From the NCBI GenBank assembly GCA_030524055.1, contig JAUNHH010000018.1, positions 1-46,500 on the forward strand: a DNA stretch of 46,500 nucleotides. The letters run 5' to 3'. This stretch comes from Actinomycetaceae bacterium (lineage in GTDB: Bacteria > Actinomycetota > Actinomycetes > Actinomycetales > Actinomycetaceae). Numbering within the stretch: the first letter of the stretch is position 1; the number at the start of each line of letters is the position of its first letter. This document shows, in pieces, positions 15,200-24,017 of the stretch. Below the pieces are notes generated by a model. The model was not told the DNA's origin, did no database searches, and saw only the letters and a list, made by a program, of their open reading frames with translations. The translations under genes and the position numbers were made by a program.

Positions 15200-16227
15200 G
15201 ATTCCTCCTCATTCACGAGGGCGGAGTCCGCGCTGGGAATAAGCGGCTGCCCAGCTATACGCCGCGCCACCGTTGTGGACGCAAAATGCGTGGCCTCCGT
15301 AGGGCCAAACCCCCGAGATAAAGCCACAAGGAATGCTGCTTTAAAAGTGTCTCCAGCACCATTGGTATCTAAAGGTGCCCCTTCAGGAGCGTCAATAGGC
15401 GCAGCCGGTTCATAATGAGAAATATTCGCCCACTGGTCAGGGGTAATCGCACATACGCCAGTCAATTTCGCTAGGCGATCCGCAGTGCCTGTCGCCAAAT
15501 ATGACCCGTCTTTACCCAAGGTAATCAGGACTATTGCCGCTCCCGCCTCAATAAACTCCGCGGCCAGAGCCTCTGCCACCTCCCGGCCCCCACCTGACAT
15601 ATGTAGGCATGACGTTAAATCATCGACGCTTGGACAGAAAATATCGGTCACTGCCATTACCGAATGCAAATATGCGTGCCAATCAAGGGACTGCAGGGGG
15701 GAATTATCCGCCAAATACGCCAGGTCTAAAGAAGTAAGCCCCCCTGCGCGACGTGCCCGAGTAAAAAGGTCGATTGTGGGCGCGCCCCCGCCCTCGCACA
15801 TTCCAGGACATAACGTCGGATAGCCGAAATGCATAATGGCCCCAGGAATGACGTCAATATCCCCGCGAAATTCGTCATTTGCGCCCGTATGATGCCAAAA
15901 AGTCCGATCTTTACCGGGCGGAGCCACCACCACCGAATAGGACGTGGCTGCTGCAGATGTGCGCTCTAAACTCACCCGACCTGGATGTTCAGACTCCAAT
16001 AGCGCCACGCACATATCGCCTAAAGCATCATTGCCCACCAGTGCACCGAGTTGCACATCCCCACCTAAAGCAGCAACAACTCGCGCGCAATTCGCCACCG
16101 TTCCACCTGTGCGTACGCCTAAAGGTCCGGATTCAACAAGTTCACCCGGCTGTCCTAAATACGTTCCCAAAAGGGCAGGCGTCAAATCAACACAGACATG
16201 GCCGACAATGTGAATAGGGGCGGGCAC
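15196..16227 (-). CDS. PfkB-family carbohydrate kinase
   Basis: A 343-residue ribokinase/PfkB kinase that phosphorylates a sugar or polyol with ATP. The start is GTG at 16227, seven bases after GGAGG; the frame is open to 16248. The N-terminus HIVGHVCVDLTP, then GGTVANCARVVAALGG (the first PfkB signature region), and the C-terminal DTNGAGDTFKAAF with the catalytic Asp and anion-hole glycines are all present. It is the first gene of a two-gene operon with the mannitol dehydrogenase-like enzyme, and divergent from the ChvE transporter. A motif copy, ACGAGGGCGG, lies in its C-terminal codons at 15215-15224 (minus-strand SALVN). Confidence 0.9.
   Translation of the reverse strand: MPAPIHIVGHVCVDLTPALLGTYLGQPGELVESGPLGVRTGGTVANCARVVAALGGDVQLGALVGNDALGDMCVALLESEHPGRVSLERTSAAATSYSVVVAPPGKDRTFWHHTGANDEFRGDIDVIPGAIMHFGYPTLCPGMCEGGGAPTIDLFTRARRAGGLTSLDLAYLADNSPLQSLDWHAYLHSVMAVTDIFCPSVDDLTSCLHMSGGGREVAEALAAEFIEAGAAIVLITLGKDGSYLATGTADRLAKLTGVCAITPDQWANISHYEPAAPIDAPEGAPLDTNGAGDTFKAAFLVALSRGFGPTEATHFASTTVARRIAGQPLIPSADSALVNEEES
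15215..15224 (+). repeat. Partial 13-bp motif inside pfkB-like gene
   Basis: ACGAGGGCGG then AGT; the last three consensus bases differ. On the coding strand it encodes SALVN. Confidence 0.45.
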
Positions 16228-16380
16228 AGTGCACCTCCGTAGCTGCACGCGATTGTTTTTGTCAGGATGGTACTGCAGGGGGTGCCAAGTACGCAGCCTG
16301 TCTTCCTGCTCTCACGCAGCTCCTATCTACGCTAACAATGTGAGATGACGGCCTGCGACATGGGGTGCAACACCAAACGT

Positions 16381-16442
16381 GCAAAGGGCGACAAAAAAGC
16401 CCGATTTCAGGCAAAAATGTCGCCCTTTGACCGTCTGGTGCA
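16381..16442 (-). repeat. 62-bp palindromic intergenic repeat, copy 1
   Basis: Read on the minus strand, it matches 46020-46081 at 51 of 62 positions by eye, ungapped. Each copy has arms AGGGCGACA and TGTCGCCCT around a 20-odd-base centre and an outer TGCACCAGACGGTCA. The arms here are AAAGGGCGACA (16383-16393) and TGTCGCCCTTT (16418-16428). It is of REP or conserved-operator type. Confidence 0.7.
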
Positions 16443-16520
16443 TCCAACCCGCCAGAGAAAACCTTTGTCAATGGGGCAGAATTCTCAGTCAAGTGCCACC
16501 ATGACATGCAGACAATGCGA

Positions 16521-16557
16521 AAGCCTCGGAGTGACTCTGAGGCTTGCGAGAGGCAAG
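16521..16557 (+). other. Overlapping hairpins, possible terminator or structured RNA
   Basis: AAGCCTCGGAG-TGA-CTCTGAGGCTT pairs over 11 positions with one G-U type mismatch. It overlaps CTTGC-GAGAG-GCAAG (16543-16557). No gene precedes it on either strand within the gap, and no T-run follows. Confidence 0.4.
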
Positions 16558-17120
16558 ATCCCGTGGATGCTCTTACTGAACGTATAGGATCCTGCACCTG
16601 AGTAATAAGCCTCTGTCTCGTAGTGTCAATGCGCCGGCGTGCCTTGTGTTTATTGAGCGCGTGGGGCATGTCGTGCCTCATCTGGTTTGAGTGAGCCTAG
16701 CCCTAGCGAATTGCACCCGTAACACTGGCACCCCGACTCCGTGGACTGGATATCGAGAACTCTGGGGAAAGGCCTTGACACCCTGTGGCTCCGGATATAG
16801 TTTTGAGCGGGAACTTAAAAGGGGTCCTCAGGCGTGCGGACTCAGCGCCGAATTCGCGCGGATCCTTTTTAAAGCACCGTATAGTCACTGCCGACATGAA
16901 AGGGACTCATCAGTGAGCCGCTTTAGATACGCCGTAGGCCCCTGGCATGTGGCCGAAAGAATTGACGTTGACGTGCGCCTACTCGCATGAAGTCGGCTTG
17001 AATTACCTTGATAACTCCCTGCGCATTGGGCAGTTAACAAAAGACAAAGGTGCGCGGTTTAGCCAGTCAACTATTGGTGGCTGTGTGACCGCCGAAAACT
17101 ATGAGGGTATTGACATCTAT

Positions 17121-17130
17121 GGTCTAGACC
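17121..17130. promoter_or_regulatory. GGTCTAGACC palindrome in the chvE leader
   Basis: A perfect 10-bp palindrome 54 bp before the binding-protein start. The same 10-mer is at 33861-33870 in another upstream region. It is followed by AGACCTCC-TTTC-GGAGTCT, an imperfect hairpin. A regulator site is possible but unproven. Confidence 0.35.
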
Positions 17131-17183
17131 TCCTTTCGGAGTCTAGGTCGAGAGCAGTAATTTCACCTACACAAGGAGACACC

Positions 17184-18341
17184 ATGAGAACGAAGAAGTT
17201 CCTTGCAAGCATCGCTGCGCTTGCGCTTGGCACTTTAGGCCTGGTGGCCTGTAGTGCTGAGCGTGGCGGAAGTGCGCCGGCCTCGGGCACAGGTGCAGCT
17301 GGCGGACAATCAGGGGCAACCCATGCGCCAATGGACCCCGCTGATGTCATGGTCGGTATTGCCATGCCAACAAAGGCCCTGGAGCGTTGGAATCGTGACG
17401 GCGCCCATCTGGAGGAATTGCTGAAGAAAGAGGGGTACCAGACCTCGCTGCAATACGCCGACAATAAGGTGGATCAGCAAATTACGCAGATTCAGAATAT
17501 GATCACCGACGGTGCGGATATTCTGGTTGTGGCCTCTATTGACGGTACGGCATTAGATCCGATCCTGGGGACAGCTAAAGAGAAGGGCGTAACAGTTATT
17601 GCTTACGACCGACTGATTAATTCCACTCAACATGTGGATTACTATGTCACCTTCGATAACTACAAGGTCGGCAAACTCCAAGGCGAATACATTAAAGAGC
17701 ATCTCGCTGAACGTGAGGGGCCCATTTATATGGAGCCTTTTGCTGGGTCGCCTGACGATAATAACGCCAAGTTCTTCTTCTCTGGTGCATGGGATGTCCT
17801 CCTTCCCTTGGTAAAGGAAGGCAAGATCGAGGTTCGCTCAGGAAAGGCACCGAAGTCCAATGATGAATGGGCTTCTATTGGCATTCTTGGGTGGGGTTCA
17901 GATAAGGCGCAGGCTGAAATGGAAAACCGTCTGAATTCCTACTACACCGACGGGCAGAAAGTTGACATTATTCTGTCGCCAAATGATTCCCTTGCATTGG
18001 GTATTGCCCAGGCTTTGGAAGGTGCAGGGTATGCTCCCGGAAAGGATTATCCAATTCTGACCGGACAGGATTGCGATGTTGCGAATGTCAAGAATCTCCT
18101 GGCCGGGAAACAGTCCATGGATGTTCTGAAGAATACCGAACTTGAAGGCGAACAAACTGCGGCCATGATTAAGCAGATTGTGAGCGGGCAAGAGGTGGAA
18201 GTCAATGACACGGAGTCCTATGACAATGGTGTCAAAGTCGTTCCCACCTATTTGCTGGATCCTCAAACCGTCACCAAAGACAATGCTAAGCAAGTCTTGG
18301 TCGATTCGGGCTTCTACACGGCTGAGGAATTGGGCCTGTAA
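17184..18341 (+). CDS. chvE: Monosaccharide ABC transporter substrate-binding lipoprotein (ChvE-like)
   Basis: A 385-residue lipoprotein that captures sugars outside the membrane. ATG 17184 follows AAGGAGA. A signal sequence (MRTKKFLASIAALALGTLGL) ends in the lipobox VAC at Cys23, then a Gly/Ala/Ser linker. The mature part is of the ChvE/XylF class: VGIAMPTKALERWNRDG, DNKVDQQITQIQNMI, GVTVIAYDRLI, YYVTFDNYKVGKLQGEYI, ILSPNDSLALGIAQAL and TGQDCDVANVKNLLAGKQ. It heads the operon with the ATPase and permease. ChvE relatives bind several pentoses and hexoses, which fits the glycosidases downstream. Confidence 0.93.
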   Translation: MRTKKFLASIAALALGTLGLVACSAERGGSAPASGTGAAGGQSGATHAPMDPADVMVGIAMPTKALERWNRDGAHLEELLKKEGYQTSLQYADNKVDQQITQIQNMITDGADILVVASIDGTALDPILGTAKEKGVTVIAYDRLINSTQHVDYYVTFDNYKVGKLQGEYIKEHLAEREGPIYMEPFAGSPDDNNAKFFFSGAWDVLLPLVKEGKIEVRSGKAPKSNDEWASIGILGWGSDKAQAEMENRLNSYYTDGQKVDIILSPNDSLALGIAQALEGAGYAPGKDYPILTGQDCDVANVKNLLAGKQSMDVLKNTELEGEQTAAMIKQIVSGQEVEVNDTESYDNGVKVVPTYLLDPQTVTKDNAKQVLVDSGFYTAEELGL

Positions 18342-18360
18342 GGCGTCACGTTAATGGCTT

Positions 18361-18394
18361 GGGCGCCCTCGTGAATCCTCTTACGAGGGCACCC
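18361..18394 (+). terminator. Intercistronic hairpin after the binding-protein gene
   Basis: GGGCGCCCTCGT (18361-18372) pairs with ACGAGGGCACCC (18383-18394), 12 positions with one mismatch, loop 10. It contains two ACGAGGGC half-motifs. A partial terminator or 3'-end stabiliser here would leave the binding protein in excess over ATPase and permease, as is usual for such operons. Confidence 0.6.
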
Positions 18395-18422
18395 ACATCC
18401 AATGTGGAAGGAAAACTGCCGA

Positions 18423-20048
18423 ATGGTTCACGATTCACGGTCGGCTGCTGCTTCCCGTCCTAGTGACGAGGGCGGGGCCGAAAATTCCCAGGAAACTCCC
18501 GCTTCAACAACTGCTGGTAGAGGCACACGAGTCGTCCTTGAAATGGACAAGATCTCCAAGAGTTTCCCAGGCGTAAAAGCCCTCACAGACGTTACTTTTG
18601 ACATCCGAGAACAGGAAATCCACGCCATTTGCGGAGAAAATGGTGCAGGAAAATCCACTCTGATGAAGGTGCTTTCCGGCGTTCACCCTGCTGGAACATA
18701 TGAGGGCCGAATCCTTGTGGGAGGGGTCGAAACCTCCTATAAGTCCGTCAAAGACTCCGAGCGTGACGGAATTGTGGTGATCCAACAAGAGCTTGCTCTA
18801 TCGCCACACCTTTCCATTGCTGAGAATATTTTCCTTGGCAATGAGCGTTCTCGTTTTGGTGTGGTAGTGGATTGGACGCGCACTAAAGCCGAAGCCCGTA
18901 AACTCATGGAAAAAGTGGGCCTCGACGAGGCTCCGGAAACCCTGGTCAAGAATATTGGCGTCGGCAAACAGCAACTCGTCGAAATCGCGAAAGCGCTGGG
19001 CAAAAATGTGCGCGTTCTTGTCCTTGATGAGCCAACTGCGGCCCTCAACGATGAAGACTCCGAGAAACTTCTCGACCTGATTCGGGGCTTGCGTGAATCG
19101 GGGGTGTCGTGCGTCATTATCTCGCATAAACTCTCCGAAATTCGCGCTATTGCTGACAGGGTCACTGTTATTCGTGATGGCCACACTATTGTCACCCGCG
19201 ATACGGCAGACGAACCCATTTCAGAGGAACAACTCATCCGTGACATGGTGGGTCGTTCCATGGATTCACGCTTCCCCGAGCGTACTCCCGATATTGGCGA
19301 CGAAGTCCTACGGGTAGAAAAGTGGAATGCTGTTAATCCAGTGACTGGCCGCAGAGCCCTCCACGATGTCTCCTTTAATGTCCGGGCCGGCGAAATTGTT
19401 GGTATTGCCGGTCTGATGGGTGCTGGGCGCACCGAATTAGCTATGAGTATTTTCGGGCGCTCGTGGGGACAATATGAGTCCGGGCAACTGTATTTACGCG
19501 GCAAACCCATTGAAGTGCGCGATGTGCGTTCAGCGATTCGTGCAGGTATTGCTTACGCCTCTGAAGACCGGAAACGCTACGGCCTGAATCTGATTGGCCC
19601 TATTCGCCACAATATGACTATTTCCTCCCTGGAGAAAGTGTCAAAGGCTGAGGTGATTTCTGCCGTCAAGGAATATACCGATACAGAATCCCAGCGCACC
19701 AAAATGCGGACGAAAGCCACATCGGTTGACGTTAAAGTTGGGACGCTCTCGGGTGGAAATCAGCAGAAAGTTGTCCTGTCGAAATGGTTGCTCACTCAAC
19801 CTGAAGTGCTGATCCTTGACGAGCCCACCCGCGGTATTGATGTGGGCGCGAAATATGAGATCTACGTACTGATTAATGAGTTAGCTGCTCAGGGGAAAGC
19901 CGTTGTTGTCATCTCCTCAGAGCTTGTTGAGCTCCTTGGCCTCTGCGACCGTATTTACACCTTGAGTTATGGGCGCATCACTGGTGAAGTGCCCCGCGAA
20001 GACGCCACTCAAGAAGTCTTAATGTCCCACATGATGCGAGAGAAGTGA
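18423..20048 (+). CDS. gguA: Monosaccharide ABC transporter ATP-binding protein (dual ATPase)
   Basis: A 541-residue cytoplasmic ATPase that powers sugar import. ATG 18423 has GGAAGGA eight bases upstream and is preferred over the ATG at 18402. A 35-residue unstructured acidic lead precedes two ATPase domains. The first has Walker A GENGAGKST, signature-region VGKQQLVEIAKAL and Walker B VLVLDEPTAAL. The second has the degenerate Walker A GLMGAGRTEL usual for this class, then LSGGNQQKVVLSKWL and VLILDEPTRGID. Order and family match GguA of the ChvE system. A full 13-bp motif sits in the lead (18466-18478, encoding DEGGA). Confidence 0.93.
   Translation: MVHDSRSAAASRPSDEGGAENSQETPASTTAGRGTRVVLEMDKISKSFPGVKALTDVTFDIREQEIHAICGENGAGKSTLMKVLSGVHPAGTYEGRILVGGVETSYKSVKDSERDGIVVIQQELALSPHLSIAENIFLGNERSRFGVVVDWTRTKAEARKLMEKVGLDEAPETLVKNIGVGKQQLVEIAKALGKNVRVLVLDEPTAALNDEDSEKLLDLIRGLRESGVSCVIISHKLSEIRAIADRVTVIRDGHTIVTRDTADEPISEEQLIRDMVGRSMDSRFPERTPDIGDEVLRVEKWNAVNPVTGRRALHDVSFNVRAGEIVGIAGLMGAGRTELAMSIFGRSWGQYESGQLYLRGKPIEVRDVRSAIRAGIAYASEDRKRYGLNLIGPIRHNMTISSLEKVSKAEVISAVKEYTDTESQRTKMRTKATSVDVKVGTLSGGNQQKVVLSKWLLTQPEVLILDEPTRGIDVGAKYEIYVLINELAAQGKAVVVISSELVELLGLCDRIYTLSYGRITGEVPREDATQEVLMSHMMREK
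18466..18478 (+). repeat. 13-bp motif, exact, inside gguA
   Basis: ACGAGGGCGGGGC preceded by TG. It falls in the non-conserved N-terminal lead, where a fixed DNA word costs little protein function. Confidence 0.7.
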
Positions 20049-21271
20049 AAGAGAAAATCGTGACTACCGAAGCTGCAGCTACCGCAGAAAAATCTAGCGG
20101 CGCCTCGTCCTGGCTCAAGCGAATAGACCTCGGCCAGTACGGTATTACCCTGGCACTGATCGCCATTGTCATCTTTTTCCAGGTTGTCACTAATGGCCGT
20201 CTGCTCCGCCCAGATAATGTTGCCTCTCTGATCGGTCAAAATGCCTATGTCATTATTATGGCTATTGGCATGCTCATGATTATTATCGCTGGGCATATTG
20301 ACCTGTCTGTAGGCTCATTAATTGCCTTTATTGGTGGCATTATGGGTATTGCTATGGCTCAATGGAATCTTCCCTGGCACGCCACTATTCTCCTGGCCCT
20401 TGCTGTTGGCTTGGTGGTAGGTGCCTGGCAAGGATTCTGGGTGGCCTATGTGGAAATTCCCGGATTTATTGTCACTTTGGGTGGCATGCTCCTCTTTAGG
20501 GGCTTGGCCATTGTGTTGGTCCCCAATACCATTGCCCCTTTGCCCGCAGAATTTGTTGCTATTGCGAATAAAGGTATCCTTGGCTGGTTTGGTTTTGTTG
20601 GCCAATTTGATGCCTTTACTCTCGTTCTTGGCATTGTCTTGGCTGCTGTTGTGGTCTATTCGCAGTGGAACTCCCGAGCAAATCTGGTCAAACATGGTCT
20701 TGTTGTTGAACCGCTATGGTTGGCTGCCATTAAATGGAGCGTCATTGCTCTCTTTATTGTGGGTGTCTCTGTGCTTTTGGCTCAGGCAACAAATGGCTTG
20801 CCTTATGTCCTGGTGATTTGTGGCGTGCTGGTTGTGGTCTACGCATTCGTTATGAATAACACGACCTTTGGTCGCTACATTTATGCTGTTGGTGGTAACC
20901 GGGAAGCTGCCCGCCTGTCTGGTATTAGCGTGCGCGCGGTGAACTTCTGGATGTTCGTCAATATGGGTCTACTGGCGGCAGTAGGCGCCATTGTCACCAC
21001 CTCGCGGGCAGGTGCTGCAGTGTCAGCGGCTGGGCAGAACTATGAGCTCGACATTATTGCGGCCTGCTTTATTGGTGGCGCTGCAGTATGGGGCGGCGTT
21101 GGCCGCATTTCCGGCACCATTATTGGTGCGCTCTTTATGGGTGTGCTGAATATGGGCCTGTCCATTATGAATGTCGATTCTGCCTGGCAGCAGGCGATCA
21201 AGGGTCTGGTTCTCCTTGCTGCGGTTGCCTTCGATCAGATCAATAAGGTCCGCGCTAACCGCACCAGTTAG
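20045..21271 (+). CDS. gguB: Monosaccharide ABC transporter permease
   Basis: A 408-residue membrane protein forming the sugar channel. GTG 20045 overlaps the ATPase stop (GTGA); GTG 20060 is an alternative start. Around ten hydrophobic helices are visible, beginning YGITLALIAIVIFFQVV and including the family segments IIAGHIDLSVGSLIAFIG, GFIVTLGGMLLFRGLAI, YIYAVGGNREAARLSGI and FIGGAAVWGGVGRISGTIIGALFMGVL. It is of the GguB/MmsB class. The operon ends with a strong hairpin just downstream. Confidence 0.93.
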   Translation: MKEKIVTTEAAATAEKSSGASSWLKRIDLGQYGITLALIAIVIFFQVVTNGRLLRPDNVASLIGQNAYVIIMAIGMLMIIIAGHIDLSVGSLIAFIGGIMGIAMAQWNLPWHATILLALAVGLVVGAWQGFWVAYVEIPGFIVTLGGMLLFRGLAIVLVPNTIAPLPAEFVAIANKGILGWFGFVGQFDAFTLVLGIVLAAVVVYSQWNSRANLVKHGLVVEPLWLAAIKWSVIALFIVGVSVLLAQATNGLPYVLVICGVLVVVYAFVMNNTTFGRYIYAVGGNREAARLSGISVRAVNFWMFVNMGLLAAVGAIVTTSRAGAAVSAAGQNYELDIIAACFIGGAAVWGGVGRISGTIIGALFMGVLNMGLSIMNVDSAWQQAIKGLVLLAAVAFDQINKVRANRTS

Positions 21272-21290
21272 CCTCTACAACCACTCCCTG

Positions 21291-21326
21291 CCGGCCCCCA
21301 TTCTCTGCATCGAGGATGGGGGCCGG
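21291..21326 (+). terminator. Strong hairpin ending the chvE-gguA-gguB operon
   Basis: CCGGCCCCCAT (21291-21301) pairs perfectly over 11 bp with ATGGGGGCCGG (21316-21326), loop 14. It lies 20 bp after the permease stop. Only a short TCAT follows. Confidence 0.75.
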
Positions 21327-21367
21327 TCATAGGCGGAGGTCATTCATATTTCTCCTTCATCTATGCC

Positions 21368-21395
21368 TTGCGTTTAATCAGCCGATCGGTAAAAT
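21368..21395 (+). promoter_or_regulatory. Promoter of first GH3 gene with CCGATCGG operator
   Basis: -35 TTGCGT (21368-21373), 16-bp spacer, -10 TAAAAT (21390-21395). The spacer carries GCCGATCGGT (21381-21390), with the 8-bp palindrome CCGATCGG, whose last T is the first base of the -10. The same word at the same distance is in the GH43 promoter. A repressor, probably the TetR protein encoded at 24018, would block both. Confidence 0.6.
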
Positions 21396-21426
21396 AGGTC
21401 TGAAAGGTCGATCGAAGGAGCTCATT

Positions 21427-23802
21427 ATGACCGCCAGCCCTACCGCCACTACACCAACATCAACATTAGACCCCGCCCTCGTAGAAAAAGCACGAGAACT
21501 CGTGGCTGCAATGACCCTGGAAGAAAAGGCCTCCGTGACCTCGGGCCTGAACTTTTGGGAAACCAAAGCCGTTGACAGCGTCGGCGTCCCCTCTATTACT
21601 GTCACCGACGGCCCCCATGGCCTGCGTCTCCAGGTTGCCGAAGCCGACCACCTTGGCATTAACGATTCCGTCCCCGCCACCTGCTTCCCACCCGCTGCCG
21701 CCCTGGGTTCCACATGGGATCCAGAAATCATTCACGAGGTCGGACAGGCACTTGGCGAAGAAACAGCGGCCAATAATGTCGCCGTTATTCTCGGGCCGGG
21801 AGTCAATATCAAGCGCTCCCCATTGTGTGGCCGTAACTTTGAGTACTTCAGTGAAGACCCGCTGCTCGCGGGCGCCATTGCCACCGCCATTATTAACGGC
21901 ATCCAAACAAAAGGGGTTGGCACATCCATTAAGCACTATGCGGCCAATAATCAGGAAACTGACCGTATGCGCGTTGATGCCCTCGTTGATGAGCGCACCT
22001 TACGCGAAATCTACCTCCCCGCCTTTGAAACTGCCGTCCGGAATGCTCAGCCGTGGACAGTAATGTGTTCCTATAACCGGCTCAATGGCACCTATGCCTC
22101 ACAGCATCCGTGGCTGCTCACCAAAGTTCTGCGCGATGACTGGGATTTCCAGGGCCTTGTGGTCTCCGACTGGGGCGCTGTTTCCGAGCGTGTTCCCGCC
22201 CTCGCTGCTGGACTCGACCTGGAAATGCCGTCTTCTGGTGGCCGCACGGACGCCGAAATTATTGCCGCAGTAAAAGCTGGCGAACTCGACGAAAAAATCC
22301 TTGATCTGGCGGCCCTGCGCAATGTCATCCTCGCTTTGCGCGCCCAAAATGACACGGCTGCTGCCATTACCGAATTTGATAGCGATGCCCACCATGCATT
22401 GGCACGTCGCGCAGCCGCTGCCGGTGCGGTTCTTTTGCGCAACGAAAAAGCTGGCGACACAGGCACACCCACATTGCCTTTAGAAGCAGGGGCATTCAGC
22501 GGTAATAATCCTCTGGCTGTGATTGGCGAATTTGCGCGTACTCCGCGCTATCAAGGGGCGGGCTCCTCCCAGATTAATCCCACCGTTCTCGATTCTGCGC
22601 TTGACCACTTGCGCGCAGCCCTAGGTGAAGAATCCGTTGTGTATTCTCCTGGATTCCATCTCGCCGAAGCTTCCGCCGTTCAAGAAGAAGATGGCACCAC
22701 CTCACAATCCGCCGCAGAATTGCGTGCCGCTGCCGTGGAAGCTGCCACAGGCCGCACGGCTGTCCTCTTCCTTGGCCTACCCGCTAAGGACGAATCTGAA
22801 GGCTATGACCGCGCACATATGGATCTGCCCGAAGATCAGGTTGCCCTGCTCAAAGCAGTCTCTGTGGCAGCCCAGCGCACCATTGTGCTCCTGGCGAATG
22901 GCTCAGCTGTCACCGTTGAGCCTTGGGAAGAGGCCACCGATGCCCTTCTTGAATGCTGGCTTGGCGGCCAGGCAGGCGGCAGCGCAGTGGCCGATCTTCT
23001 TCTTGGAGTCGCAGCCCCTGGCGGTCGCTTAGCGGAATCCATTCCCGCCGATATTGCCCATATTCCGGCCCAGTTGAACTTCCCGGGAAGTAATGGCCAG
23101 GTCCGTTATGGCGAAGGTATTTTCGTTGGCTATCGCGGTCTCGATGCGATGAAAGTACCGCTAGCCCACCCCTTTGGTTCTGGCCTGACCTACACGACCT
23201 TCACCATTGACCATGTGGCTGTCCCACAATTTATTGATACCACGGAATCTGTTGACGGTGACACAGTTGCCACTATTAAGGCGCGGGTCACCAATACAGG
23301 TGGGCGTGATGGTGATGAAGTTGTCCAGGTGTATGTGGGCCGCGTCGGTGCTTCCGTTGTTGAACGCGCCCCACGGAATCTCGCTGCCTTCGAGAAAGTC
23401 CACGTTCCCGCTGGCGGCAGTGTTGAGGTTGAGTTGCCATTGACGCGCCGCGCCCTGTCCTATTGGGATGTCCCCAGCCAAAAGTGGGTGGTGGAAGCTG
23501 GAACCTGGGAGGTGTCTGTTGGCTCCCACAGTCGGGACCTGGCCAATGTGGTGGGGGTTGAAGTGAGTGCTCCCGACCCCGTCCTCGTGCTGAATATGGA
23601 TTCGACCCTGGGTGAATGGCTCTCTCATCCGCGAGGGCGGGAGATCCTCCAGCAGGAGGCTTCCAGCCTGGTTGCCCTCGCAGACGACCCGAAGTTGGGT
23701 GAAATGATGCTAGCCATCCCCTTGGTGCGTTTGGGCTCTTTCCCCGGCTCGGATTTATCGCCCACGAAGTTGGCTGGTCTTCTCGCCACTATTGACCAGT
23801 GA
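21427..23802 (+). CDS. Glycoside hydrolase family 3 beta-glycosidase
   Basis: A 791-residue enzyme that removes terminal beta-linked sugars (beta-glucosidase or beta-xylosidase type). The start is ATG 21427 behind AAGGAG; the frame is open to 21316 but without a ribosome site there. Domain order: GH3 N-terminal barrel from TDGPHGLR with KRSPLCGRNFEYFSEDP, KHYAANNQETDR and the nucleophile D248 in VVSDWGAV; GH3 C-terminal domain with GAVLLRNE and FLGLPAKDESEGYDR; and a fibronectin-like end (VTNTGGRDGDEVVQVYV). No signal peptide, so it acts on imported oligosaccharides. Motif fragment CCCCGCCCTCGT lies at codons 15-19. Confidence 0.93.
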   Translation: MTASPTATTPTSTLDPALVEKARELVAAMTLEEKASVTSGLNFWETKAVDSVGVPSITVTDGPHGLRLQVAEADHLGINDSVPATCFPPAAALGSTWDPEIIHEVGQALGEETAANNVAVILGPGVNIKRSPLCGRNFEYFSEDPLLAGAIATAIINGIQTKGVGTSIKHYAANNQETDRMRVDALVDERTLREIYLPAFETAVRNAQPWTVMCSYNRLNGTYASQHPWLLTKVLRDDWDFQGLVVSDWGAVSERVPALAAGLDLEMPSSGGRTDAEIIAAVKAGELDEKILDLAALRNVILALRAQNDTAAAITEFDSDAHHALARRAAAAGAVLLRNEKAGDTGTPTLPLEAGAFSGNNPLAVIGEFARTPRYQGAGSSQINPTVLDSALDHLRAALGEESVVYSPGFHLAEASAVQEEDGTTSQSAAELRAAAVEAATGRTAVLFLGLPAKDESEGYDRAHMDLPEDQVALLKAVSVAAQRTIVLLANGSAVTVEPWEEATDALLECWLGGQAGGSAVADLLLGVAAPGGRLAESIPADIAHIPAQLNFPGSNGQVRYGEGIFVGYRGLDAMKVPLAHPFGSGLTYTTFTIDHVAVPQFIDTTESVDGDTVATIKARVTNTGGRDGDEVVQVYVGRVGASVVERAPRNLAAFEKVHVPAGGSVEVELPLTRRALSYWDVPSQKWVVEAGTWEVSVGSHSRDLANVVGVEVSAPDPVLVLNMDSTLGEWLSHPRGREILQQEASSLVALADDPKLGEMMLAIPLVRLGSFPGSDLSPTKLAGLLATIDQ
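21471..21482 (-). repeat. 13-bp motif, one mismatch, inside GH3 gene 1
   Basis: CCCCGCCCTCGT; the minus strand reads ACGAGGGCGGGG followed by T instead of C. It encodes DPALV in the N-terminal lead of the enzyme. Confidence 0.6.
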
Positions 23803-23808
23803 GCCTTG

Positions 23809-23842
23809 GCGGCCGCGCCATAACGTGCAATGGCGCGGCCGC
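23809..23842 (+). terminator. Strong hairpin after GH3 gene 1
   Basis: GCGGCCGCGCCAT (23809-23821) pairs perfectly over 13 bp with ATGGCGCGGCCGC (23830-23842), loop 8, followed by TTCTGG. It is 7 bp after the stop. Unlike most other hairpins here, it does not contain the 13-bp motif. Confidence 0.75.
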
Positions 23843-24017
23843 TTCTGGCAGGCAGTGGCGTCCGCTTGGCGCCCTGCCCGTCGCTTGGGCCCGTCCTCGG
23901 CCACATACTGCGGTGCTAGCGTCAGGCTCCGACCGTGCAGTAGGTTAGATACCTGTGAAATTCCTGAGCCTGTGACCCCAATGGCGAGGCACTCGCACGA
24001 GAAAGTGAGGATAAACG

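Larger units (their letters stand above)
16228..17183. other. Long non-coding divergent region between kinase operon and sugar transporter
   Basis: About 950 bp without a convincing gene; the frames across it have atypical, low-similarity composition. It holds a 62-bp repeated palindromic element (16381-16442), an 11-bp-arm hairpin (16521-16545) overlapping a second small hairpin (16543-16557), and a possible promoter with TTGACA at 16775-16780 and TAGTTT at 16798-16803. A GGTCTAGACC palindrome (17121-17130) is followed by a further imperfect hairpin close to the binding-protein start. The promoters for both divergent operons should lie here, but I cannot fix them with certainty. Confidence 0.6.

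Noticed and set aside
16262-16681. Minus-strand frame of 139 codons in the long non-coding gap
   Set aside because: Composition is Cys/Arg/Trp-rich and unlike the neighbours, it crosses the 62-bp palindrome and two hairpins, and it has no ribosome site.
16700-16900. Possible tRNA gene in the non-coding gap
   Set aside because: No T-arm GGTTCGA-type box or cloverleaf-compatible stems were found.
16691-16990. Plus-strand frame of 99 codons before the sugar transporter
   Set aside because: No recognisable domain, it covers likely promoter sequence, and its codon use is poor.
18737-19510. Long minus-strand frame (257 codons) opposite gguA
   Set aside because: It is the shadow of a clear ABC ATPase; composition is Ser/Arg-rich and non-protein-like.
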